Assembly: GCA_040752355.1 (NCBI GenBank)
Contig: JBFMHE010000001.1
Coordinates: 416,150 to 460,630, forward strand
Reading direction: 5' to 3'
DNA from: Nitrospirota bacterium
GTDB taxonomy: Bacteria > Nitrospirota > Thermodesulfovibrionia > Thermodesulfovibrionales > Dissulfurispiraceae
Length of the DNA stretch: 44,481 bases
Shown here: piece after piece, positions 16,002-25,850 of the stretch
How positions within the stretch are numbered: the first letter of the stretch is position 1
Layout: each line of letters starts with the position of its first letter
Notes under the pieces: model-generated
Told to the model about the DNA's origin: nothing
What the model saw: the letters and a program-made list of their open reading frames with translations, nothing else
The model's database searches: none
Made by a program: the position numbers and the translations under genes

Positions 16002-18131
16002 CTACTCACGGACTGAATTTTGGGACATGATAATCTTAGCCAGCTGCCGACGGGCGCTCTCCCAATCATCGGCGTTTACAGACCAGCTGATGTCGGTATG
16101 CACATACGTTGGATCATTATGGTCGGTAACGCCCACTTCCCATAGTGTTTTGGGAATCATTTTCTGCACGAGTGCAGCCACTGCCTGGGGGTCTTTCCGG
16201 GCTGCCATTGTCAAATAGTCTACGTCCTGCAAGCCCCTTCGCCAAAGCTTGAGTCGAAGACTCGCAATGGGTCCCGGCAAACCATAACTATAAGCCGGGA
16301 AATGAGTGTCTGTGCCGGGGTAAAAGAGGACGCCGTCTCCATTTGCATATTCAGGGCCGGTTTCACCGTATTTCGGATGAACGGCATCGTTCTTTCTGCC
16401 GAACGTCTGCGCCTGTTCAAACACATTGGTTTCATAATTGACCCGACTGCCGCTTTTGTATTGAGTCGATGCCCAGTAAAACCAACGCTCGACCTTATGC
16501 TTATACTGGGTCCAGCCGAGCACTCTGAGCGAAACGCCTTCATCCTCGATCATGAACGATCCGCCCGCAATACGCCAGCCATTATATGCCCAATATTTCG
16601 TACCGCTACTGTTGTACTGCTGCATAAACGATTTCCAGACTGCGGTATCGCCCCACATTACAAAGCCGATATCGACGGAAGGCATAAATTTATTTTTTCT
16701 GACGAGGTCGGTGGTGACAAGCGTTTTCATCCGTTTCCCCGGACCGGGATTATTCTTGACCCAGGAGGCCCATTTTTCGACAAGGGAGAAATCCGGCGCC
16801 CGCGGTTCGTCCCGCAGGTAGAGAAAATACTCAATGCCGGGAAAGTACTGCTCAAAAAAGAGAACCCATTGATCCGTATTGGTGTGCATCGCGGCTTCAC
16901 TTTCCGGCGACCAGCGGTTCCTCCATGCCCCATAAGTGCCTATCGAATAAATGCCACTTGATACGCCAAAACCCGGCCCGTCATAGCCACTTTTTTCCGT
17001 GAAAAGCTTTCCGTTCAGGACAGGTACCCACCGCTGCATCTTCCAATGCTTGATATTGAGCGGATCAAGTCCATCGTTCACCAGAGATATTCTATGTCGG
17101 TGGGCTACCAGTTGATGATTGTTCCAGACATGCTGCATGACGGCTCTCTTCTCAGGAGTCGCCCCACCTGAATCATCCCATCTTACTCCGGTATAGCGGT
17201 AATTAATGTCCGGCTCACTCAAGTACACCATAGTTTTTGCAGACGGCACATCCAGCAAATCAAAGGGAAGCACCTCGATCTCGACCGGAATCTCAACCGT
17301 TTTCTTCTTTGACTCCAGGACTGTCAGTTTGCCCCGATATATCCCCGCAGGCGCTTTCTTAGGAATATAAATGTCGACCCATATGCTCTGATTTTCTCCT
17401 GCATTGATATCGAACGTTTCCACAACCTCGATGGGAACCGCGATATCTGGATAAAACTTGAATGCTCCCGGACGGTCGGCAAAGGACCCGCTTGATTTTC
17501 CCTTAGGCAGAGTATAGGGCAGCTGCAAATTTATAGGCACATGGCGCTCGTCATAGGACGGCTCATAGCCCAACCGGGAGAGTCCCCTTATCTGAAGGTA
17601 CTTCACGAGGAATACTTCTATATTCCTGTCTACATAGTTAAAGATATCTTCCTTGCCGGCTTTTTTTGATGATATTTTCGAATTGTTCGGACCGATCAGT
17701 TCATTAAAAGAAATGCCCATATTTCGAGCAGGGCTTAGTGCAGCTTCTAAAACAACATTGATGGACACTACTTCATTCCTGGCGCCGAACTGTCTTATTT
17801 CAGAGCCGTTCCACGCACTGTTCTTGACGTTAAGACCCCGCGCAGCACGCAACTCCTCCCGGGTCACTTTATCGCCTCCATCATTAGCCCATACCGCAGT
17901 CAATTGAGAACCGGGTAACGCTTTGATGTCTTTCTGCAGGGGGAGATTGTATGCGGCACCGCGCTGCACACCGGCGGGCGCTTGTGCAATTGCTTTCTTC
18001 AAAGATAAGAAGTTACCGGCAAAATACAGGGCAAACCCGATGGACACAACAGCCACTAAAATGCTGGCCATCATTGCCTCCGGGGTAAGCTGCCACCCCT
18101 TTACTGTTATCTCCCTTCTATTGTTACTCAT
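16002..18131 (-). CDS. Membrane-anchored DUF4091 (glycoside-hydrolase-like) protein, 709 aa
   Basis: One hydrophobic segment (about 20-45) follows a short basic, polar N-terminus, giving a type II anchor with about 660 residues outside the inner membrane. The body is beta-sandwich then barrel-like (YLRDEPRAPDF near the middle), and the C-terminus carries the DUF4091 signature LRLKLWRRGLQDVDYL. DUF4091 proteins resemble glycoside hydrolases, but substrates are mostly unknown. Lying among glycosyltransferases, it could trim or edit the polymer in the periplasm; that is inference. The conserved D-E pair in RDEP is a candidate catalytic site. Confidence 0.8.
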   Translation of the reverse strand: MSNNRREITVKGWQLTPEAMMASILVAVVSIGFALYFAGNFLSLKKAIAQAPAGVQRGAAYNLPLQKDIKALPGSQLTAVWANDGGDKVTREELRAARGLNVKNSAWNGSEIRQFGARNEVVSINVVLEAALSPARNMGISFNELIGPNNSKISSKKAGKEDIFNYVDRNIEVFLVKYLQIRGLSRLGYEPSYDERHVPINLQLPYTLPKGKSSGSFADRPGAFKFYPDIAVPIEVVETFDINAGENQSIWVDIYIPKKAPAGIYRGKLTVLESKKKTVEIPVEIEVLPFDLLDVPSAKTMVYLSEPDINYRYTGVRWDDSGGATPEKRAVMQHVWNNHQLVAHRHRISLVNDGLDPLNIKHWKMQRWVPVLNGKLFTEKSGYDGPGFGVSSGIYSIGTYGAWRNRWSPESEAAMHTNTDQWVLFFEQYFPGIEYFLYLRDEPRAPDFSLVEKWASWVKNNPGPGKRMKTLVTTDLVRKNKFMPSVDIGFVMWGDTAVWKSFMQQYNSSGTKYWAYNGWRIAGGSFMIEDEGVSLRVLGWTQYKHKVERWFYWASTQYKSGSRVNYETNVFEQAQTFGRKNDAVHPKYGETGPEYANGDGVLFYPGTDTHFPAYSYGLPGPIASLRLKLWRRGLQDVDYLTMAARKDPQAVAALVQKMIPKTLWEVGVTDHNDPTYVHTDISWSVNADDWESARRQLAKIIMSQNSVRE

Positions 18132-18219
18132 ACGCTGTTATCCAAACATCCGGACCATACGCCATTTCACTCCCGTTTACTTGTACTCATTATCCCGAAA
18201 ACAGCAGGTACGGGTTGCT

Positions 18220-19335
18220 TTATGATACACTCTCGACCATCTCAACAAATCTTTTTATATACAACTTACTCGAGAATTTTTCGTGCATCGAAGCATACCC
18301 ATTTTCGCCTAGTTGGGAGCGCAGCTTCTCGTCTGACAGCAATAAGTCAATTTTCGCAGCGAGCTCGAAAACATTCTCAGAGTGAAACAAGAGCCCGTTT
18401 TCACCGTCTCTGACCAGAAGAGGAATTCCACCAACATTCGATGCAATAACAGCCTTTCCGCATGCCATGGCTTCAATAAGCACACGCCCCATTGCCTCCG
18501 AACGAGACGGCAAGACGAAAAAAGTGCAGTTTTCAAAATAGGAAATTATCTTGTCATAATCGACAGGTTTCAGTATCTCTATTGCCTCGCAATCCTGTAT
18601 CATCTTCTGGAACTGTTCTCTGTCCGACCGGGTATGTCCCATGATAACCAGCTTCATATCGGGATATTTCGCCGCTACCTGCTTGAAAGCATTGATAAGC
18701 ACATCCACTCCTTTAAGGTAAAACGGGAAGCCTGCAAAAAAGATATACCCATGATTACTTTTACTCATTCTAAAGAGGTGCGTCGGCACAAAGTCATGGA
18801 ACATGAACACCTTTTTGTTCACCAACGCCCTTTTCCACTCATCGAGCTGTTTATCGTTCAGCAGTTTCACTGCATCGGCAGCTTTCAGACACCATCTGAT
18901 TGTTGCTCCATAAAAAACCCTTTTTATTTTTTCTGAAATCGTTATCTGAAACAAGAAGCCGGCATCTATCAGATGCCCGTTCACTTCGATGATAGCCTTC
19001 GCCCCTGTCAGCTTCTTGAGTATAATAGCGCAAATGCCGAGCTTTAAAGGGTCATAACACTGTATGAGATCAACAGGTGTCTTCCTGTGCACCTCAAGCC
19101 CGCGTCTGACTATGCTCACCATTTGCTTGAGGGTTTCGAGCACGCCGTACTTTTCGGGAAAAGGCACCACCCGTAGCAGGAACGCCCCTAACCGATAGCC
19201 GTCGAAATCAGGCGATGACCTGGCGATGATCGCTCCCGAGATGCCCGCGGGCAGCATTTCGAACTTGCTTTTAAAATTGGGGAGGTCGGGCCGGTAAACA
19301 TCAGGAGCAATAAAGAGTATGGTTTTATTTCTCAT
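18220..19335 (-). CDS. Glycosyltransferase family 4, 371 aa
   Basis: A complete GT4 enzyme: strand YIFFAGFPFYLKGVDVLINA opens the C-terminal domain and the EX7E-type donor site lies in EAMGRVLIEAMACGKAVIAS. The N-terminal half has HRKTPVDLIQCYDP, typical of the acceptor domain. Cytoplasmic. It sits 33 bases after the flippase gene. Sugar specificity unknown. Confidence 0.87.
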   Translation of the reverse strand: MRNKTILFIAPDVYRPDLPNFKSKFEMLPAGISGAIIARSSPDFDGYRLGAFLLRVVPFPEKYGVLETLKQMVSIVRRGLEVHRKTPVDLIQCYDPLKLGICAIILKKLTGAKAIIEVNGHLIDAGFLFQITISEKIKRVFYGATIRWCLKAADAVKLLNDKQLDEWKRALVNKKVFMFHDFVPTHLFRMSKSNHGYIFFAGFPFYLKGVDVLINAFKQVAAKYPDMKLVIMGHTRSDREQFQKMIQDCEAIEILKPVDYDKIISYFENCTFFVLPSRSEAMGRVLIEAMACGKAVIASNVGGIPLLVRDGENGLLFHSENVFELAAKIDLLLSDEKLRSQLGENGYASMHEKFSSKLYIKRFVEMVESVS

Positions 19336-19368
19336 CCAGCGGTTTTTGACCAGATTACTCGATATCTC

Positions 19369-20847
19369 TCAGATATCCGCTTTCCTTATCTGAAGCATCC
19401 TGACCATGCTAAATGTTTTCTCTTTATCAAGCAAGACCATTACGAGCAGGTAGGTACCAATGCCCATGATTATTTTGATCGTAAGCATGTTGAGATTTCC
19501 TGTCTGTACAGCTCCACTGACGAGAAGCACCATTATCACCATTACACTTGCAGCACCAAAAGGAAGTTTAAATATAGAAGCCATCTCCTTGAATGAAATA
19601 TCGATTAACTTTACGATTCGAGCGAAGTACATACAAGACAATAAGGGAAAGATCGCACACCATGCGATCAGCACGCCGTTTAAGTGATATCTTTGGGCAA
19701 GAAAGTAGATGCCTGCCGCCATTGCAGGAAATAATAATGATACGTAAACGACCTGGGCTCTCGCCCTTCCTGTCGCAGTCAAGACCATGCCGGCAACATT
19801 TTCAAAATACTTGAAAAAACCTATGAATGAAAAGACTTGCAACGGGAGAATCGCCGATTCCCATTTATTTCCAAGCATCACCAGAACAAGGTTGTCCGAG
19901 GTGAGCGCAATCAGCAGAAATATTGGAGAAAGAATGAGCAGTTCGATTTCCATAATACGGAGAAGGTATGTTTTCAGTCGCTCAGGGTCGTTTTGCATCT
20001 TGGCGAACATGGGGAAAAAGACCTGGTGGAGCAATGATACTATTTTCTCGAACGGCTTATCGGCAAGCATCAGCGCAAATGTGTAATACCCGAGCAGCGT
20101 TTTTCCGAGCAAGGTACCAACCAGAAAGCTGTCAGCACTCCTGTTGCAGTAGAACAGAATTTTGGAATTCATAATACCGAATCCAAAGGAAAGCATTTTT
20201 TTAAACTCTGGAGTAATCCTGATGGCTCCTGGCAGTCTCCTTTCATACCAGGCAGAACCCACAAATCCCAGTAAATTCTGCAGTAGGTACTGCACAACAA
20301 GGGTCCAGGCACCCATACCATATAGTGCACAAGCTAACGCAACCACGGATGTCACTATTCTCGTAACCATCTCGATCCGGGATATTAAAGAGAACTTCAT
20401 CTCCCTAATCATCAAATTCCGCTGCACCGATCGGGCCGAGCTGATAAGAAAAGTAATGCTCAGCACCCGTATAATAAGGATCAGTTTTTCTTCGTTAAAA
20501 TAAGCGGCAACAAAAGGGGCAATAAACAGTGTTACAGCAGTCATTATTGCCCCGATTATCAGAGATATGGAATACATTGATCTGATATCCGTTTCATCCA
20601 GTCTCTCTGCCTGAATTATAGCGGTTCCGATACCGAACTCATTAACGTATTCCGTAAAGCCTATGTATATGCCGGCCAGTGCTACCAGACCGTAATCAGC
20701 CGGCATAAGAATCCGAGCAACAAAAATGGTGACTATCCATGTCACCGCCTGGCTCACGAGACTCGATGTTCCCATCCATAAAATACTCTCTACGACGTTA
20801 CGCTTGAGATTCGTCGGTTTATTCAAGCGAGCGCCTCTCCTGCTCAA
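19369..20847 (-). CDS. Wzx-type oligosaccharide flippase (MOP superfamily), 492 aa
   Basis: Twelve to fourteen hydrophobic segments, with the N-terminal signature LVSQAVTWIVTIFVARILMP followed by ADYGLVALAG that marks WzxC-like polysaccharide exporters. It would flip the undecaprenyl-linked repeat unit to the periplasmic side for the Wzy-like protein encoded at 23303-24550. The frame overlaps the upstream GT by 29 bases, so translation is coupled. It is the only flippase in the window, as expected for a Wzx/Wzy-dependent polymer. Confidence 0.88.
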   Translation of the reverse strand: MSRRGARLNKPTNLKRNVVESILWMGTSSLVSQAVTWIVTIFVARILMPADYGLVALAGIYIGFTEYVNEFGIGTAIIQAERLDETDIRSMYSISLIIGAIMTAVTLFIAPFVAAYFNEEKLILIIRVLSITFLISSARSVQRNLMIREMKFSLISRIEMVTRIVTSVVALACALYGMGAWTLVVQYLLQNLLGFVGSAWYERRLPGAIRITPEFKKMLSFGFGIMNSKILFYCNRSADSFLVGTLLGKTLLGYYTFALMLADKPFEKIVSLLHQVFFPMFAKMQNDPERLKTYLLRIMEIELLILSPIFLLIALTSDNLVLVMLGNKWESAILPLQVFSFIGFFKYFENVAGMVLTATGRARAQVVYVSLLFPAMAAGIYFLAQRYHLNGVLIAWCAIFPLLSCMYFARIVKLIDISFKEMASIFKLPFGAASVMVIMVLLVSGAVQTGNLNMLTIKIIMGIGTYLLVMVLLDKEKTFSMVRMLQIRKADI

Positions 20848-22021
20848 CAGTTGTTCTTCGTGCTGCCAGCAGTGGTTTTAATACGCCTTTATCGTTGGCA
20901 CCTGAAAGATAAAGCTCCTCGTATTTCCGTGTCATCACTTCCGCACTGAACATATCCAGAAAACGTCTACGGCCTTTCTCCGACAATACTTTTCTCTTAT
21001 CCTCATCGGATAAAAGACTGACTATCTCTCGAGAGAGCGCTGCCGGATTTTCAGCCTCGACCAGAACGCCGCTCTCTCCGTTCTTTATTGCGGTTGACAC
21101 CCCTCCCACATCAGTAGCGACAGTCGGACAGCCAGCTGCCATCGCTTCGAGTAAGATCATGGGCAGGCCTTCCCAAACCGAGGGAAGCACCAAAATGTCG
21201 AACAGCTTCAGCAGCTCCGGGATGTCGAGCCGAGGCCCCAGGAATACAACATGATCTTTGATGTTCAGGTTTGCCGCCTCCTGTTGCAGTGGCGACTCTT
21301 CCGGCCCCTCACCTGCGATGACCAAAACACATTCGGGAAACACCTGAATAATCTCCGGCATAGCTTTCAACAAATACGTCAGGCCCTTCTGCCGGGCTAC
21401 ACGGGATGCGAAGCCGATAACCGGCCCCCTTCCTCCGAAGCCCAACTCCTTCTTTTTCTCGTCTTTATCAACAGTGATGCAAAAAGGATTTCCGTCAATT
21501 CCGTTCGGAACAGTAATTACCTTTCGGGCAGGGATTTTAACGCGCTGTATGAGATCCTGTGCAGTACTATCGGACACGGCTACAACATTTCTCACAAGGT
21601 GAGAGACCACACGCTCTGCAAACATATACCGCCATTTATCAGGATAGCTTCGTGCATGGTCGGTGTGGACCACTGTTTTTACGCCAGCAATGAACGCAGC
21701 CACTCCACCCTGAACAAAGGGTTGCGTATTATGCGTATGAACCACATCCGTCTGCTGTTCTTTCAATATCCTTTTAATCTTCCATACAGAAAGATAATCG
21801 AGACCGCTCTCCTTGGCGTCTGGGAGAAGAAAGGTTTTCACTCCCATTTCTTCCAACTCCGGCTGGAACTCCCCGTAACGTCTCAAACAGAGCACCGACA
21901 CATCAAAGATATCCCTGTTGATGCCCTTGCATATATTTACAATCACCCGTTGAAGCCCGCCAATGGCAAGATCATGGGTGACCTGCATTACTTTTATCTT
22001 TCGTGCTTTCACCGTCCGCAT
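20819..22021 (-). CDS. Glycosyltransferase family 4 (possibly TIGR03088-like), 400 aa
   Basis: The acceptor-domain opening VMQVTHDLAIGGLQRVIVNI and the donor-site block LLEAMAAGCPTVATDVGGVS identify a GT4 enzyme. The GGLQ/GGLE opening is similar to the second PEP-CTERM-associated sugar transferase family (TIGR03088), but I cannot confirm that subfamily by eye. Its 3' end overlaps the flippase start. Predicted to be cytoplasmic or membrane-associated, adding a sugar to the EPS repeat. Confidence 0.85.
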   Translation of the reverse strand: MRTVKARKIKVMQVTHDLAIGGLQRVIVNICKGINRDIFDVSVLCLRRYGEFQPELEEMGVKTFLLPDAKESGLDYLSVWKIKRILKEQQTDVVHTHNTQPFVQGGVAAFIAGVKTVVHTDHARSYPDKWRYMFAERVVSHLVRNVVAVSDSTAQDLIQRVKIPARKVITVPNGIDGNPFCITVDKDEKKKELGFGGRGPVIGFASRVARQKGLTYLLKAMPEIIQVFPECVLVIAGEGPEESPLQQEAANLNIKDHVVFLGPRLDIPELLKLFDILVLPSVWEGLPMILLEAMAAGCPTVATDVGGVSTAIKNGESGVLVEAENPAALSREIVSLLSDEDKRKVLSEKGRRRFLDMFSAEVMTRKYEELYLSGANDKGVLKPLLAARRTTVEQERRSLE

Positions 22022-22069
22022 CGAGATGAACCTACAACAACGGCCGCTATGCTGCAGAAACGCGGCATA

Positions 22070-23296
22070 TCAGTCAGCCGCACAGGCAGCACCTCTCTTC
22101 CTTGACAGGAGCTTCACATAATGGCCGATATGTCTATCGGCCCATACGCCGGCAGTGAAGGCTTGGAACAGGTGCTCCTGCGCTTTTTCACCAAGGCTTC
22201 GTCGTTTTCGCTCATTTGTTATGAGATCGATCATGCACCGCCGTAACTGCTCTTTATTTCTCTTTTTGAATAGCAAGCCGGTCTCTTCGTGCTCTATAAG
22301 ATCAGGGGTCCCACCCACAGCAGACGCGATAATAGGGAGACCGAAAGACATACCTTCCAGTATACACATGGGAGTACCTTCCCAATCAGAAGAAAGCACC
22401 TGAATGTCCAAGGCAGCATAAATCTCGTTCATATCCGAAACATGACCGGTAAAAAACACGACATCATCAATGGAAACCTCTCGGGTCATCCGCGTTAACT
22501 TATCCTTTAACTCACCATCACCGATGATGAGAAAATTGACATTGAGCATTCTCCTGAAGTCTTCTTTCATACTTAAGATAGCATCGATAAATAAGGCATG
22601 ATTTTTTTGGTTTGTAAGTCTCCCCACATTACCAATCCACAGGGCGTTCTTATCTAATCCGAAGCGGCCGGCAAGTTTCTCACGGATATAATGTTTCATC
22701 TCCGTATATTTCTTGATGTTAGCGGTATCGGTAACAAGACCGTTCTGGATGATTGCAACTCTTCGATTAAGAAAGGGAATTCGTGCATATCGTGAGACGA
22801 TCTCTCCGGAACAGCCTATTATGCTGTCGACAGTAGCAATGGCGAGGAAGTTCAGAAGATGCAGCACCAGTGCGTTAAGCGAAAATGGTACTTGAAGACC
22901 GTGGAGAGTAAATGCAACAATCATTCCCTTCAGTCCTTTAAGGTGTTTAATCAAGACAGCGTATACGCCAGATTTGTAGCAGTGGCAGTGGACGATCTGA
23001 GCGCCGTCCTCCTGCAGCGCAGCTGCGATCTCGTTGGCTATATTCCATGAGAATCGTCGGTCAAGATAGAATATTCGATGCCTAATTTTGCTCTGTTCTA
23101 ACCTTGACAACAAATCGTTTCTGTGCCCCTGATCCGCTCGCGTTTCCAGAATAAGATAGAGCACGGAGCTTTGCATGCTACTGCTCATAAGTTTTGCGAG
23201 TGAAAAGGCGACGTTTTCCCTCCCGCCAAATGAGCCCGAAAAGGTCATCTGGACTACCGCACTGACCTCTTTTTTGTTAGCAATTATGCTCTTCAA
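22070..23296 (-). CDS. Glycosyltransferase family 4, 408 aa
   Basis: N-terminal GT4 fold with SGSFGGRENVAFSLAKLM, followed by a C-terminal donor domain with IGNVGRLTNQKNHALFIDAI and LEGMSFGLPIIASAVGGTP. Six bases separate it from the ligase/polymerase gene, so both are on one transcript. Substrate not deducible. Confidence 0.86.
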   Translation of the reverse strand: MKSIIANKKEVSAVVQMTFSGSFGGRENVAFSLAKLMSSSMQSSVLYLILETRADQGHRNDLLSRLEQSKIRHRIFYLDRRFSWNIANEIAAALQEDGAQIVHCHCYKSGVYAVLIKHLKGLKGMIVAFTLHGLQVPFSLNALVLHLLNFLAIATVDSIIGCSGEIVSRYARIPFLNRRVAIIQNGLVTDTANIKKYTEMKHYIREKLAGRFGLDKNALWIGNVGRLTNQKNHALFIDAILSMKEDFRRMLNVNFLIIGDGELKDKLTRMTREVSIDDVVFFTGHVSDMNEIYAALDIQVLSSDWEGTPMCILEGMSFGLPIIASAVGGTPDLIEHEETGLLFKKRNKEQLRRCMIDLITNERKRRSLGEKAQEHLFQAFTAGVWADRHIGHYVKLLSRKRGAACAAD

Positions 23297-23302
23297 TCTA
23301 AG

Positions 23303-24550
23303 TTATTGATTGAATTGAGACTCTAAATGAAGGGATTCGGATTGATCGGAAACAGCTTGATTGAGATGAGCATAAATAATGGCAAGTGCTATAAAGAAAT
23401 ACAAAACATACGAATATGCCCATGACAGGAAGAATCCTCCGGCGCAAAAGGCATAGAAGCCAACTTCCAAGCCTTTTCTAAACCATTCCAGCTCATCTAT
23501 CTTTCCTGGTCTCCACACGGTGGTAATAGATTTGACAAGGATCATTGCAAAGAGCGCAAGACCCGCGACCCCGATCTCGGCACCGATCTGAATAAACGAA
23601 TTATGCGCTGTCTTCCACATTCCACCTTCGTTCTTGCTCCCCTCTGCCACCGCAAATGCGCCAATTCCCCACCCGATTACAGGGCTTTTGAGCATGAGAT
23701 TTACACCCCTCTTCCAAATTTCGACACGCCCGCCCCGAGCATCCATGTTGTAATCATCTTCAAGCTCGAGGATCGTAGAGAAGCGTTCCCATGAGCTGCT
23801 GCCTGTAGTGATATTCAAAATCAATAAAATCGACAGAAAAATCGGAATACTTTTCAGTACATATTTGAACCCTTTACGATAGAACATTATCGACAAGGCG
23901 ACACATAAACTGATAAACCCTCCTCTTGATCCTGTTTTAACAATGGCAATGAGCATCAGCACAAGCGTGGCTATCAGAACCATTTTCTTGATGCCCTGTT
24001 CCTCTTCCATCAGGTAAAACAGCATGGGAAAACACATAATGAGAAAGAGTGCGAAATCATTTGGGTCATAAGATACGGTAACCGATACTCTGTTCCCCTC
24101 GACAATTCGGGGATTGATATAACTATAAAGCACAAGGAAGGCTACAGTAGCAAACAGCGTCCAGACAATTTTTTTAATGTCCTCAGGAAACTGGACACTT
24201 TTAACGAGTAGCAGCATAAATACAATTAGCTTCCAATAGAAATCGAACATAAAGCTGAAGCTCTGCCCTGGCCACACGCTGAACGGTACAGAAAATAGCC
24301 CAAGAATTATAATACCGAGAATATATTTCATTTGCGGATAAGAAAATATTGCTCGTATGCTTGTATCACCATCTCTTGGAGCATATGCTACAAGCAACAG
24401 CGCCGCTGCAATCGCAACTTTTGCTGTATGCAGGCTGATGAGAAACTGAGATAGCTCCTGCACCCGCCCTACATAGATCGGGATAAGCGCCATTGCGCCG
24501 TAAATAGCAAAATTGGGCCTGCGATATGTGTATGTTTCCGAGTATTCCAC
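23303..24550 (-). CDS. O-antigen ligase/Wzy-like polymerase (exosortase-associated ligase type), 415 aa
   Basis: About ten to twelve membrane helices and the Wzy_C signature in the loop near residue 300: WKTAHNSFIQIGAEIGVAGL, where H in AHNSF is the usual key residue. The N-terminal region (YGAMALIPIYVGRVQELSQF) resembles putative O-glycosylation ligases of exosortase A loci (TIGR03097), but I cannot separate that from a general Wzy. It would polymerise or transfer the lipid-linked glycan in the periplasm. AT-rich, like most of the cassette. Confidence 0.83.
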   Translation of the reverse strand: MEYSETYTYRRPNFAIYGAMALIPIYVGRVQELSQFLISLHTAKVAIAAALLLVAYAPRDGDTSIRAIFSYPQMKYILGIIILGLFSVPFSVWPGQSFSFMFDFYWKLIVFMLLLVKSVQFPEDIKKIVWTLFATVAFLVLYSYINPRIVEGNRVSVTVSYDPNDFALFLIMCFPMLFYLMEEEQGIKKMVLIATLVLMLIAIVKTGSRGGFISLCVALSIMFYRKGFKYVLKSIPIFLSILLILNITTGSSSWERFSTILELEDDYNMDARGGRVEIWKRGVNLMLKSPVIGWGIGAFAVAEGSKNEGGMWKTAHNSFIQIGAEIGVAGLALFAMILVKSITTVWRPGKIDELEWFRKGLEVGFYAFCAGGFFLSWAYSYVLYFFIALAIIYAHLNQAVSDQSESLHLESQFNQ

Positions 24551-24557
24551 TCTTGAA

Positions 24558-25724
24558 CTATTTGAGAGCTTTCTTTACGTGACCAGCCTTGTCGGAGCGA
24601 ATCCACACCGTCTGCGACTGCCCTGTAATCCACCGCCAGAAGCCGACTACAGCAGCCAGGTTCAGCAGTATAAAGAAGTAAGGAATATTGATGAGTCTAA
24701 ATCTCCTCAAGGGCGGCACGGCAAATCCTATCAGAACCAGGGCGTACACTGTCATCTGGATTGACGTGCTTACCCGGTAAATGGGGCCAGACAGCAGCGC
24801 CCCTGACATCAGTACGGCCGGAAGCAGGAAGGGAACAGCCAGGCGCATGAGCTTGTGAGAGATAAAGCGCCACCAGCAGGGGTTCTTCCACGGGCTCAGC
24901 AATGCAGGAGCGAGGCTCGTGATCTGCCAGTTTCCGGCAAGTGTCCTCACTTTTCGCGTCCACTCCTGCGATGCATCCTTGGACGGGACATCATAAGCGA
25001 CCGCACTACCGTCAAATGCCACTCTATATCCCTGCATCACGATGTTCATCGGCGTCAAGACATCATCCAGGAGCGTTCCCGAAGGCAGCGGTTTATAAAG
25101 TTGTTTCCGAATAGCGTAAATGGCGCCTGTTGCGCCGATCGTCGATCCTGTCCGGCTTTCCGCTTTCCTGATCCATTTCTCGTAGAGCCAGTATGCCCCC
25201 ATTTCGGACTGAATCAGGCTCTTGAGATTCTTAATGAAAATAAGCTCCCCGCTGACGCATCCCACCTCGGGGTCGCTGAAATTCGCAACGAGGTGTCTCA
25301 CGGCTTCAGGCCTGAACGTCTGGCGTGCATCGGTAAAAACAATAATATCGCCTTTTGCCTGAGCAACGCCGAGGTTGAGCGCTTCTACCTTGCCTTTTCT
25401 TTCTCTCATCGAAAAAAATCGGACCTGCCTCTGCCAAGAACTGAACTCCTTTATTATCTGTTCGGTCCTATCAGTAGACCCGTCCGATACAACAACAATT
25501 TCGATCTTCTCTCTCGGGTAATCCTGTTCAATCAGATTCTGTAATCGCCACTCAATGGTCCTCTCTTCATTAAAAGCCGCGATAACTACTGAGACATGAG
25601 GCTCAAAGGCACTCTTCTGGACGGGTCTTCTTTTTACGGCGGATAAAAGGGAAAGGATAAAAGGGTAGCCGAGGTAGGTATACGCGATGAGTCCTATTGA
25701 AATCCAGAAAATATACTCAAACAT
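24558..25724 (-). CDS. Family 2 glycosyltransferase with C-terminal membrane helices, 388 aa
   Basis: A GT-A enzyme: HVSVVIAAFNEERTIEWRL and VVVSDGSTDRTEQ bind the nucleotide, VFTDARQTF supplies the DXD-type metal site, and DDVLTPM carries the second acidic motif. One N-terminal and three or four C-terminal hydrophobic segments anchor it in the inner membrane, as in processive or polyprenyl-linked GT2 enzymes. It is the first gene of the variable cassette, 121 bases downstream of the secretion ATPase. Confidence 0.88.
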   Translation of the reverse strand: MFEYIFWISIGLIAYTYLGYPFILSLLSAVKRRPVQKSAFEPHVSVVIAAFNEERTIEWRLQNLIEQDYPREKIEIVVVSDGSTDRTEQIIKEFSSWQRQVRFFSMRERKGKVEALNLGVAQAKGDIIVFTDARQTFRPEAVRHLVANFSDPEVGCVSGELIFIKNLKSLIQSEMGAYWLYEKWIRKAESRTGSTIGATGAIYAIRKQLYKPLPSGTLLDDVLTPMNIVMQGYRVAFDGSAVAYDVPSKDASQEWTRKVRTLAGNWQITSLAPALLSPWKNPCWWRFISHKLMRLAVPFLLPAVLMSGALLSGPIYRVSTSIQMTVYALVLIGFAVPPLRRFRLINIPYFFILLNLAAVVGFWRWITGQSQTVWIRSDKAGHVKKALK

Positions 25725-25754
25725 ATTAAACTGCTGCGCTCGGCTATCGCCAGT

Positions 25755-25850
25755 CGGACGTCAGCTTTGAGGCGTCAGGTAAAGATGCTCGAACGCAGAT
25801 AACCGGGGGCGTGCAGCTACTCTTTTCAGTGCTGACCGCTGAAAGCTAAT
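25755..25850. repeat. Heptamer-phase GCTGA/TCAGC array (copy B) between ATPase and GT2 genes
   Basis: A TCAGC lies at 25761 and a phased run TCAGT/GCTGA/GCTGA/GCTAA at 25826-25849 (units at 25831, 25838 and 25845 in 7-base steps). It marks the boundary between the conserved core and the AT-rich glycan cassette. Confidence 0.5.

Noticed and set aside
25741-25775. Minus-strand -24/-12-like match TGGCGATAGCCGAGCG before the GT2 gene
   Set aside because: The -12 box lacks TTGC and the match lies in repeat DNA.
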